Of a stretch of 5,367 bases of DNA, positions 1 to 5,367 are shown one piece after another (positions within the stretch are counted from its first letter, which is position 1; the number at the start of each line of letters is the position of its first letter). The stretch lies in assembly GCA_016880695.1 (NCBI GenBank), contig JAEHCY010000614.1, positions 1-5,367 on the forward strand, in the 5' to 3' direction. Made by a program: the position numbers and the translations under genes. A model generated the notes under the pieces. The model was not told the origin of the DNA. It was given only the letters and a program-made list of their open reading frames with translations, and did not search any database. The stretch is from Chromatiaceae bacterium. Its GTDB lineage: Bacteria; Pseudomonadota; Gammaproteobacteria; Chromatiales; Chromatiaceae.

Positions 1-214
1 AGTCGCAGGCCGTTACCAGGAATGGCAGCTGTGCCATCTGGTCGGTGCCTGCGATCTGGATCGCTCCAGTCGATGCACCGGTCTCTGCAAGGAGAAGGCT
101 CTCGGCAAAGAAGATACCTACCAGGAAGTTGGTGGCTGGTTTCTCTCGCACCATAATGCCGTCGACCGCGGCAGCATATGCAAACTGATCAGATGTCAGC
201 CTGTGTTGTGGCAT
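1..214 (-). pseudogene. DUF6754-family protein, C-terminal fragment (3' end beyond window, N-terminal part missing)
   Basis: Read on the minus strand from an ATG at 214-212, the frame gives 71 codons and runs off the left edge. From base 199 downward the translation strongly resembles the conserved C-terminal core of DUF6754 proteins: LTSDQFAYAAAVDG, then VREKPATNFLVG, FFAESLLLAETGA, GAIQIAGTD and finally LPFLVTACD. Known members are much longer, usually membrane-anchored proteins of unknown function in which this block lies near the C-terminus, after an alpha/beta domain. Here the bases upstream of 199 give proline- and arginine-rich sequence with nothing I recognise from the family, and the open frame ends at a TGA near 392-394. 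I therefore read this as a gene cut off at its 5' side by a rearrangement, although a divergent short form starting at the ATG cannot be excluded. It points away from the plus-strand cluster and is unlikely to belong to it. The family call is from memory of the motif block. Confidence 0.62.
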
Positions 215-433
215 TTTCCCGCGCTGTTCGATATGCGGCTCTATCCCAGCTGGGAGATCTTTGGCCCTGGCTTTCCGGGGCTCGGGCGGAGTGTCCGTTC
301 CCGCCACCCGAAACAGCCACTGCTGCGGCGAGCTCGAACGGCGGACAAACGGCACCGCAAAGCTATCCGCTGGGGATGCCGTCACGTTTTTTCACCCGTC
401 GCAAGCGGGTCACTCGAACGTCTGGACCCACTG

Positions 434-1314
434 ATGCCGCGAGAAGCTGAAAACGTGATTGTGAACTTCGCGCCCACGGGCATGGTTCCGACGAAGGAGA
501 TGACACCCTATGTCCCGATCAGTGTCTCCGAAATCGTGGAGGAGGTGCACGCCGCGTGTGAGCTTGGAATCACGATCGTTCATCTGCACGCACGAGATGC
601 CATCACCGGCCAGCCGACGACGGATCCCGATGTCTATGGGGCGCTGATCGGCGGTATCCGGAGATTTGCTCCAGACCTCGTCGTTGGCGTATCTCTCAGC
701 GGACGAACCGTCCAGGCCGTGGAGCGACGTGCTGCGCCCCTGATGTTGGATGGCGATGTGAAGCCCGACATGGGAAGCCTAACGCTGGGATCGGTGAACT
801 TCACCCGGCAAGCCTCGGTGAATGAACCGGAGGTCATCCGCAATCTCGCCAGGAAGATGCAAACCCAAGGTGTCCTGCCAGAGCTCGAGGTATTCGATCT
901 CGGGATGATCAACACTGCCCGCTATCTGATCGCCAGAAAACTGGTGACACCGCCTTATTACTTCAATCTTTTTTTCGGAAACGTCCAGGGTACCCAGCCC
1001 GATCTGCTGCATGCGGGCGTGATGCTCCGGGATCTACCCGAGCCGTCCTATTGGAGCTTCGCCGGGGTAGGGGACTGCCAGGGCCGCATGAATGCCCTTG
1101 CCATTGCGGGAGGGGGGGTGTTCGAGTTGGTATTGAGGACAACATCTATAGCGACCGGAATCGCACTAGGCTAGCGCAGAACATCGATCTCTTAAGACGA
1201 GTGCACCAAGTCGCCGAGGTGCTCGGCCGCGAGATCATGAAGCCCACGGAGCTCAGACACCTTCTCGGCCTCCGCGAGGGCCATGGCAACTATGGCCGAG
1301 CCGCCCTAAAGTAG
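434..1314 (+). pseudogene. BKACE / 3-keto-5-aminohexanoate cleavage family (DUF849) enzyme, split by a frameshift
   Basis: Family enzymes are zinc-dependent TIM barrels that condense a beta-keto acid with acetyl-CoA and release acetoacetate plus a new acyl-CoA. Kce, of lysine fermentation, makes 3-aminobutyryl-CoA. Visible landmarks are the N-terminal strand IVNFAPTGMVPTK (residues 9-21), the zinc motif HLHARD (H50, H52), VGVSLSGR (84-91), DMGSLTLGSVNF (112-123), ELEVFDLGMIN (150-160) and YYFNLFFGN (175-183). At the G run 1112-1118 the frame is lost and translation would stop at 1172-1174. The rest of the family sequence continues at once in the -1 frame, with VRVGIEDNIYSDRNRTR and IMKPTELRHLLGL, to a TAG at 1312-1314. 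Rejoined, the protein is 293 residues, normal for the family. The prematurely ended product lacks R231, the zinc ligand E235 and D236. I chose ATG 434 because family homology starts there; the frame is open further upstream but that part is unlike the family. No clear ribosome binding site is seen. Substrate unknown. Confidence 0.85.
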
Positions 1315-1409
1315 GATGTGGGGCTTGTGACTTCGTACGCGCGGGGAGCGGGCATGATCTGGTATCGTTGCCAGGTGCCCCCTAGGCCTGCGACTCGGCC
1401 TGAACGGAA

Positions 1410-1451
1410 GCCCGTCAACGGGCTAACCCTCCTGCCGGGTTTGCGGCCCGG
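1410..1451. repeat. two small GC-rich hairpins before the acyltransferase gene
   Basis: In the 189-base gap between the BKACE and acyltransferase genes, GCCCG at 1410-1414 pairs with CGGGC at 1419-1423 across a 4-base loop. CCGGG at 1435-1439 pairs with CCCGG at 1447-1451 across a 7-base loop. No T run follows either stem, so they do not look like a standard intrinsic terminator. Short stems like these are expected by chance in GC-rich DNA. Confidence 0.3.
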
Positions 1452-1503
1452 TGCGGAGTAACCGCGCGGCCGCACATCGCGCTTTTGTCTCTCGAAACGG
1501 TAT

Positions 1504-2178
1504 ATGACTAGCCGCCAACCTCTCGTGCTTTTTGGCATCAGCAACCTGCTCGGCGACATCATCGAGGTTGCTGCGCTCGCGGGGTTCAGAGTTTCTACGT
1601 TGGTGACTAACCAGCCGGAGGTCGTCAGGCCGCGAACTATACCGCTCTCGGATCGTCTCGGGCGTCTGGAGCAACCCCCCGCTGTAGTGCCCCTAGAGGA
1701 CTTCTTTCCGTCGCACGGTGAGGCCTATTTCATCGGAACCACTTCGACCGGGAAGGGCGATTTGGTGGACAAGCTTTGGAATCGTTTCGCGATCCGGTTC
1801 TGCAACCTGATTCATCCAAGAGCATTTGTTTCAGCTAGCAGCACACTCGGCGAGGGCGTTTTCCTGGGCGCCAATTCAGTCATTGGGTCAGGTTGCGGCA
1901 TCGGAGACCACGTCTTTATCAACCGGGGCGTAACCGTGGGACACGACACAAGGATCGGGCGATTCTCGCGGCTGTCCCCTGGCTGTAACGTGGCCGGGTT
2001 TGTTCGAATCGGAGAAGCCTGCGTCCTCGGAATGGGCTGCAACGTCATCGAGGAACTGGTAATCGGTGATCGAGCCGTAGTGGCTGCGGGCGCCGTGGTG
2101 ATCCGTGATGTCCAACCTGATACATTGGTTGCGGGTGTGCCTGCTGAGCTCAAGAAAGGCCTAGCAGCGAAGGTCTAA
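1504..2178 (+). CDS. NeuD/PglD-like sugar acyltransferase (left-handed beta-helix)
   Basis: This 224-residue protein has the two-part layout of the NeuD/PglD family. The N-terminal half (about 1-100) is Rossmann-like and opens with the hydrophobic strand LVLFGISNLLGDII, with a looser nucleotide-binding turn than usual. The second half (about 102-215) is built of hexapeptide repeats that form a left-handed beta-helix: IHPRAFVSASSTLGEGVFLG, then SVIGSGCGIGDHVFIN, VTVGHDTRIG, FVRIGEACVLGMG and LVIGDRAVVAAGAVVIRDV. It closes with the typical VAGVPAEL. H147 in VGHD sits where the family's catalytic histidine is expected. Members transfer an acetyl or other acyl group from acyl-CoA to an amino or hydroxyl group of a sugar, as in sialic acid O-acetylation (NeuD) or bacillosamine N-acetylation (PglD). 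Length is normal and the frame intact. ATG 1504 fits the family start; no strong ribosome binding site is seen. Donor and acceptor cannot be told from sequence. The neighbouring aminotransferase suggests an amino-sugar acceptor. Confidence 0.9.
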   Translation: MTSRQPLVLFGISNLLGDIIEVAALAGFRVSTLVTNQPEVVRPRTIPLSDRLGRLEQPPAVVPLEDFFPSHGEAYFIGTTSTGKGDLVDKLWNRFAIRFCNLIHPRAFVSASSTLGEGVFLGANSVIGSGCGIGDHVFINRGVTVGHDTRIGRFSRLSPGCNVAGFVRIGEACVLGMGCNVIEELVIGDRAVVAAGAVVIRDVQPDTLVAGVPAELKKGLAAKV

Positions 2179-2246
2179 GGGATTCTCGAACGCTGCGTAT
2201 TTGTCCTGTCACAGGTTCTGTTTCCACGCGCAGTGAGCCCTCTCCT

Positions 2247-3125
2247 ATGACCTACTTAGAACAATATGCAGCGGATGGCTTCGCGATCGTGCGGGGGGCC
2301 TTCGAGGAAGACGATATTGCATGCATTGCATGCGAGTTCGATCGCATGAAGGCTGAGGGATTAAAGCACCCGCGGAGCTTCCGCCACAAAAATATCCTCT
2401 ACCTGATCAAGGAAGATCCCCTGATTGGCCGTAATCTCCGCTTTATGCACTGGCCATCCTACATTAGCCCCTTGCTTGCTCGATACCGAACTGATCCACG
2501 TCTTCTGGCTATTATCGAACCGCTAATCGGCCGGGATATAAAGCAAATCATCAATGAGTTGATCTGGAAGACACCGGGGGCTTGTCAGACTGGCTACAGC
2601 TATCACCAGGATGCCCGTTTCAGGAGGCCGGCATCGGCTTACCGGAGTCTCGCTTCGGCCTATGTACAGACGGCCATCGCTGTGGACCCGCATCGGCCGG
2701 AGAATGGATGCCTCAGGATCGTGCGTGGGAGCCACCGTCTCGGTGACTTATCCATAGGTACGCAGCAGAGTGTGTATCAAGGTTCGACTGAGGAGTCAGA
2801 CCTTCGCGCGCTCGGGATCCCGCACGGAGACGTGGTCGATATCATACTGGAGCCCGGTGATCTCGCCCTCTGGGGGCCCTACGCTATCCATGGCTCAGGG
2901 TCCAATACATCCACCCTGGACAGGCGAGCCTACTTGAACGGCTACGTTCGGGCGGACGATTGTGACCTCGGCGAGTGGGCATTTCATGGGGGCGCTCCCT
3001 GTGAGCTGGGCGAGCCGGTTCTCGTTCAGTACATGGAGCTATACCGGCGTCCGGACCCCCACTACGTAGAGGGTCCGCCTAACCCCTATGTCCAAGGGGA
3101 GATCAGCCCCCCGTACAATGAGTGA
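2247..3125 (+). CDS. phytanoyl-CoA dioxygenase (PhyH) family Fe(II)/2-oxoglutarate oxygenase
   Basis: This 292-residue protein has the PhyH signature. It opens with YAADGFAIVRGAF (residues 7-19), the usual 'the enzyme takes up a new gene product' start strand of the family. The iron-binding triad is visible as H120 and D122 in YHQDARFR and H215 in YAIHGSGSN. R226/R227 in DRRAYLNGY are candidates for the 2-oxoglutarate carboxylate anchor. PENGCLRIVRGSH (151-163) and LEPGDLALW (201-209) are characteristic double-stranded beta-helix segments. Such enzymes hydroxylate or otherwise oxidise small molecules, using 2-oxoglutarate and oxygen; bacterial members act on many substrates and the name does not imply phytanoyl-CoA. 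All expected metal ligands are present, so it should be active. It follows the acyltransferase by 68 bases on the same strand, which suits one transcription unit. ATG 2247 has only a weak GAG-containing ribosome binding site. Codons 24-29 carry a 9-base tandem duplication. Confidence 0.9.
   Translation: MTYLEQYAADGFAIVRGAFEEDDIACIACEFDRMKAEGLKHPRSFRHKNILYLIKEDPLIGRNLRFMHWPSYISPLLARYRTDPRLLAIIEPLIGRDIKQIINELIWKTPGACQTGYSYHQDARFRRPASAYRSLASAYVQTAIAVDPHRPENGCLRIVRGSHRLGDLSIGTQQSVYQGSTEESDLRALGIPHGDVVDIILEPGDLALWGPYAIHGSGSNTSTLDRRAYLNGYVRADDCDLGEWAFHGGAPCELGEPVLVQYMELYRRPDPHYVEGPPNPYVQGEISPPYNE
2316..2333 (+). repeat. 9-base tandem duplication inside the dioxygenase gene
   Basis: ATTGCATGC occurs twice in a row (2316-2324 and 2325-2333) and is exactly in phase with the codons, giving Ile-Ala-Cys twice at residues 24-29. 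It lies in the N-terminal helix, well away from the metal site, and keeps the frame. Confidence 0.85.
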
Positions 3126-3616
3126 ATCACCACCGCGCCAAGCGCCGTTTCGCCCATGGCGCAGAGGACGGCGATTTACACCGAGCGGTCGCTGTGTCCC
3201 CCTATGGGGTCACCGATTCGCTGTGGTCGCGGCGCACGAGAAGGGAGCCGTAGGCTTTCGCGGCCGCAGTTTTCCGAACGCACGCGCAATGGTTTCATCG
3301 CGGCCGAAGCGGCATCTGTCGGTAGGCGAGTCCACGCCGAGCAAAATCTTCGGGCACGCTCGCATAGGATATGGCAACCTCCCGCAGCGAGGTCTTGATG
3401 TGTGCCAAATGATCGGTAGGGCCATGAGAGCCTGCGTCTGCGTGGCCGCTCAGCTTGCTTTCCATCTTCGATCGCTCCAATCCATGGCGACGAGTCGTTG
3501 GGCGCAGAATGACGGCAATCTTCTTTTTGAGAACGCGTACGCGCGGGCAGTTGAAGGCGCCTATAGAAGTATGAGCTTGCCTCGGCACCGCCAGTCCGAC
3601 GGTCCCTAGCATTCCG
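3126..3616. other. 491-base gap without a supportable gene
   Basis: The stretch separates the dioxygenase and aminotransferase genes. Long frames are open on both strands: a plus frame from before 3126 to 3609, and a minus frame that is open from inside the aminotransferase gene down to 3295. The translations are rich in Arg, Ser, Pro and Ala and show no motif block I can place, as expected for frames kept open by GC-rich composition. I see no tRNA or terminator hairpin. It may be a decayed gene or a long leader carrying the promoter of the aminotransferase gene. I cannot tell which. Confidence 0.5.
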
Positions 3617-4774
3617 ATGCCCGAGTCATTCGACCTTCGGTCGAGCCGGACGGACGGCGCGCCGCACACCATATCGCTGTTGGTTCCAGAGTTGCCCAGC
3701 CAAGAGCAGCTCCGGCCTTGGCTGGAGCGTATCGACGCCAACCGCTGGTATACGAATTTCGGTCCCCTGGTTAAGGTCTTCGAAGAAAGGGCTGGCCGTT
3801 TTCTACGCGACGCCTCTGGTCGCCCGCTGGCGGTCGCCGCGGTCTGTAGCGCCACCTTAGGTCTCGAGCTTGCCATCTCGCAACTGTCTCTGCCACCAGG
3901 TTCCCGCATCCTCGTGCCCTCCTTTACCTTTCCCGCGAGCGCCTGCGCCATTGCACGTTCTGGACACGTGCCGGTGTTTGCCGATATCGATCCCGAGAGT
4001 CTAACCCTCTCGCCGACGATAGCCGAGCGAGCCTGTGCCCAACAGAAGATTCACGCAATCATGCCGGTTGCGACCCTCGGCATATCGGTGGCGCAGAGTG
4101 CCTGGGATGCTTTCGCCCAAGATGCCGGTCTGCCGCTAATCGTCGATGCGGCCGGGGCAATAGGCAACCAGTCTGTGGGCGACCGGGGAGTCTATGTCTT
4201 CAGTTTGCACGCCACCAAGCCCCTTGCGATGGGTGAGGGCGGTCTGGTGGTCAGTTCCGATCGAAGCTCCATTACACGTATCAAGCAGCTCAGTAATTTC
4301 GGCTTCGACGGTACTGGCATCACCTCCGCTATTGGGACCAATGCCAAGATGAGTGAGTATCACGCCGCAGTGGGCCTTGCGGCCCTCGATTCTTGGGGCG
4401 CCAAGGCTCGAAAGCTCCAGAATTTGCTGGGAGCCTACCGGAATCTTCTCGCAGGTGTATCCGATTCGTTACGCCTGTTAATCCCTGCGGGCGATTTGGT
4501 GCTCTCGTCGCTTGTGGTGCAAATTGATTCCCGCCTGAGGAGCGATATAGAGGGCATTCGTCTCTCGCTAGCGGATCAAGGCATACAAACACGCCGATGG
4601 TATTATCCACCATTGCACCAGCAGCCGGCTTTTTCCGATATGCCAACGGCGGGCTCGCTTGAGGTCACGGAGGAGGTGGCGGTAACGAGTCTCGGGCTAC
4701 CGTTTCACACCTTCCTGACGCGGACGGAGGTGGAACGGGTTGTCATTTCATTGAAGCGTCTGGTTGGGTTGTGA
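3617..4774 (+). CDS. DegT/DnrJ/EryC1/StrS-family PLP aminotransferase
   Basis: The 385-residue product shows the fold-type I layout of DegT-family enzymes. The start has YTNFGPLVKVFEERA (residues 45-59), the substrate and dimer-interface segment. SATLGLELAI (78-87) and LVPSFTFPASACAI (99-112) form the cofactor phosphate and ring region. D177 in LIVDAAGAIG would pair with the pyridine nitrogen of PLP. K201 in SLHATKPLAMGEGG is the expected Schiff-base lysine. NAKMSEYHAAVGLAALD (242-258) and RRWYYPPLHQQPAF (326-339) are also standard. Most members transfer an amino group, usually from glutamate, to a keto sugar linked to a nucleotide; some are dehydratases, but those replace the lysine, which is present here. 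Length is normal for the family and the frame intact. ATG 3617 puts the family match soon after a short variable N-terminus; no clear ribosome binding site is seen. It shares strand with the acyltransferase gene upstream but is separated from the dioxygenase gene by 491 bases, so it may have its own promoter. Confidence 0.92.
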   Translation: MPESFDLRSSRTDGAPHTISLLVPELPSQEQLRPWLERIDANRWYTNFGPLVKVFEERAGRFLRDASGRPLAVAAVCSATLGLELAISQLSLPPGSRILVPSFTFPASACAIARSGHVPVFADIDPESLTLSPTIAERACAQQKIHAIMPVATLGISVAQSAWDAFAQDAGLPLIVDAAGAIGNQSVGDRGVYVFSLHATKPLAMGEGGLVVSSDRSSITRIKQLSNFGFDGTGITSAIGTNAKMSEYHAAVGLAALDSWGAKARKLQNLLGAYRNLLAGVSDSLRLLIPAGDLVLSSLVVQIDSRLRSDIEGIRLSLADQGIQTRRWYYPPLHQQPAFSDMPTAGSLEVTEEVAVTSLGLPFHTFLTRTEVERVVISLKRLVGL

Positions 4775-4791
4775 CCCTGATCTAGCGCATA

Positions 4792-4803
4792 TCCTCATGA
4801 GGA
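4792..4803. repeat. 12-base perfect palindrome just after the aminotransferase gene
   Basis: TCCTCATGAGGA reads the same on both strands and begins 18 bases after the stop codon. It could be a protein-binding half-site pair or the tip of a larger structure. There is no T run behind it, so it is not a standard terminator. It directly abuts the 11-base inverted repeat at 4804. Confidence 0.6.
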
Positions 4804-4912
4804 CTCTGTTGGTGTGGATCTCCCGCGTGGATTGAACCGTCTGGTCGACCTGCCCCAGTGTACCCTGACCCAACGGTGACCGGCTAAGCTCGTAGATAGG
4901 CCACCAACAGAG
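4804..4912. repeat. 109-base segment bounded by 11-base inverted repeats
   Basis: CTCTGTTGGTG at 4804-4814 is the exact reverse complement of CACCAACAGAG at 4902-4912. Inside it, ACCGT (4836-4840) can pair with ACGGT (4873-4877), and GGTCGACC (4843-4850) is a palindrome. The segment could be a small non-autonomous transposable element (MITE-like), a relic of an insertion sequence or a folded RNA. No target-site duplication is visible at the outer edges and no transposase is present, so the nature is open. The inverted repeat itself is certain; its meaning is not. Confidence 0.5.
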
Positions 4913-5112
4913 GCTTTGGCTCGCGCTCATAGAGTCCTGGGGATGCACTCTTGAGGAAACAGGAATTTTTTTCCCGGCGATGTCCGTCAGACACCTTTCT
5001 CGTGCTTGGGCGAATCCCCCCAAATACCCGCTGGACGGCGTCCGGAGCCTATCCCTTGCGCTCACGTGGGTCATTTCAGGCGCGGCATAGGTGCAGGAAC
5101 CGGACACCGTTG

Positions 5113-5223
5113 TCAGGATGTTGCTATCTCATAGTCTCCATACTTGGCGTGAAAATGCGCTGGAGAATGATCGTCCCAGTACATGGCGATCATTATCCCA
5201 AGGAATCTGCTGGTGACAGGCAT
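5113..5223 (-). pseudogene. DUF4160-family protein, N-terminal part only
   Basis: On the minus strand an ATG at 5223-5221 opens a frame of 36 residues that ends at TGA 5115-5113. The translation matches the start of DUF4160 proteins closely: SRFLGIMIAMYWDDHSPAHF (residues 5-24), then HAKYGDYE (25-32), which includes the family's HFHAKYG motif. Complete members are about 75-100 residues and continue with a segment like LTVVSGSLPPRALGLV. Here the frame breaks right after YGDYE. A faint continuation, ILTTVSGS, appears in another frame at 5096-5119, which suggests a frameshift and further decay, not a clean end. The function of DUF4160 is unknown; members are small and often sit beside a DUF2442 gene in toxin-antitoxin-like pairs, but I find no DUF2442 partner in the stretch that follows. 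The start looks original, with purine-rich sequence upstream. It is too short for most gene callers. Confidence 0.72.
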
Positions 5224-5367
5224 CTCTATTCTATCGACTTTCTTTCCTTCACCTAACCACAGATGCATCGCAGGAGACCTGCTCTGCGGCAAGCTCTACT
5301 CGCGCCGATGTCTTTGCCCCCCTTAGAGCGCCGCCTCGTACCCCGCCCAAGCACTGGGGGATTCGTG

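Larger units (their letters stand above)
4775..5112. other. 338-base intergenic stretch after the aminotransferase gene
   Basis: No reading frame here on either strand gives a protein I recognise. It contains a 12-base palindrome (4792-4803), a pair of 11-base inverted repeats (4804-4814 and 4902-4912) and a run of seven T (4966-4972). On the minus strand, 5096-5119 gives a weak continuation of the DUF4160 gene in another frame. A minus-strand frame of 119 codons crosses most of the stretch but has no recognisable domain. Confidence 0.5.

Noticed and set aside
203..433. Upstream extension of the BKACE reading frame on the plus strand
   Set aside because: The frame is open, but the translation is Arg/Pro/Gly-rich and unlike the family, whose N-terminal strand starts right after Met 434. 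The minus strand at 1-199 carries the real coding signal there.
1334..3547. 12-base repeat CGTACGCGCGGG shared by two intergenic stretches (1334-1345 and 3536-3547)
   Set aside because: One shared 12-mer of this kind is expected by chance in a window of this length, more so in GC-rich DNA.
3088..3609. Plus-strand frame of 173 codons overlapping the end of the dioxygenase gene
   Set aside because: No recognised motif and a biased Arg/Ser/Ala composition. Its start lies inside a well-supported gene in another frame.
3295..3951. Long minus-strand frame across the gap and the start of the aminotransferase gene
   Set aside because: It overlaps the clearly coding aminotransferase start antisense and has no recognisable domain; the composition looks like a GC-driven shadow.
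4935..4972. Possible intrinsic terminator: TCCTG pairing with CAGGA ahead of seven T
   Set aside because: The stem is only 5 pairs with a 20-base loop, too weak to call.
5173..5325. Plus-strand stretch reading IIIPRNLLVTG, like the start of a nucleotide-sugar epimerase or dehydratase
   Set aside because: The likeness ends before the glycine-rich GGAGFIG motif, and the same bases encode the much better DUF4160 match on the minus strand.
5323..5367. Possible C-terminal end of a minus-strand gene (ending WAGYEAAL), or a plus-strand start at 5263
   Set aside because: Only 14 and 35 codons are visible, neither is recognisable, and both run off the window edge.

Overview
The window is GC-rich bacterial DNA. 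It holds a short plus-strand cluster of small-molecule or cell-surface sugar modification genes, flanked on both sides by fragments of unrelated minus-strand genes. Nothing in it fixes the phylum. The mix of a NeuD-type acyltransferase, a PhyH-type dioxygenase, a DegT-type aminotransferase and a DUF849 (BKACE) enzyme suits the accessory polysaccharide or glycosylation islands of many Gram-negative and uncultured bacteria. Several broken genes and loosely packed intergenic stretches suggest a rearranging part of the genome.

Layout. 1-214 (minus): the C-terminal part of a DUF6754-family protein. It runs off the left edge, and recognisable family sequence stops abruptly near base 199. 434-1314 (plus): a BKACE / 3-keto-5-aminohexanoate cleavage enzyme, complete in content but split by a frameshift in a run of seven G at 1112-1118. 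1504-2178 (plus): a NeuD/PglD-like left-handed beta-helix sugar acyltransferase. 2247-3125 (plus): a phytanoyl-CoA dioxygenase family Fe(II)/2-oxoglutarate oxygenase. 3126-3616: a gap of about 490 bases with no gene I can support. 3617-4774 (plus): a DegT/DnrJ/EryC1/StrS-type PLP aminotransferase. 4775-5112: no gene, but an 11-base inverted repeat and a 12-base palindrome. 5113-5223 (minus): the intact start of a DUF4160 gene that breaks after 36 codons. 5224-5367: nothing firm.

How the genes may work together (inference). The DegT enzyme could place an amino group on a nucleotide-linked keto sugar, and the NeuD-like enzyme could acylate it. BKACE enzymes exchange acetyl-CoA for a new acyl-CoA by cleaving a beta-keto acid, so this one could supply an unusual acyl donor. 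The PhyH-type oxygenase could hydroxylate the acyl group or the product. No glycosyltransferase, sugar nucleotidyltransferase, dehydratase or transporter is visible here, so any complete pathway would need genes outside the window. The frameshift in the BKACE gene leaves open whether that step still works.
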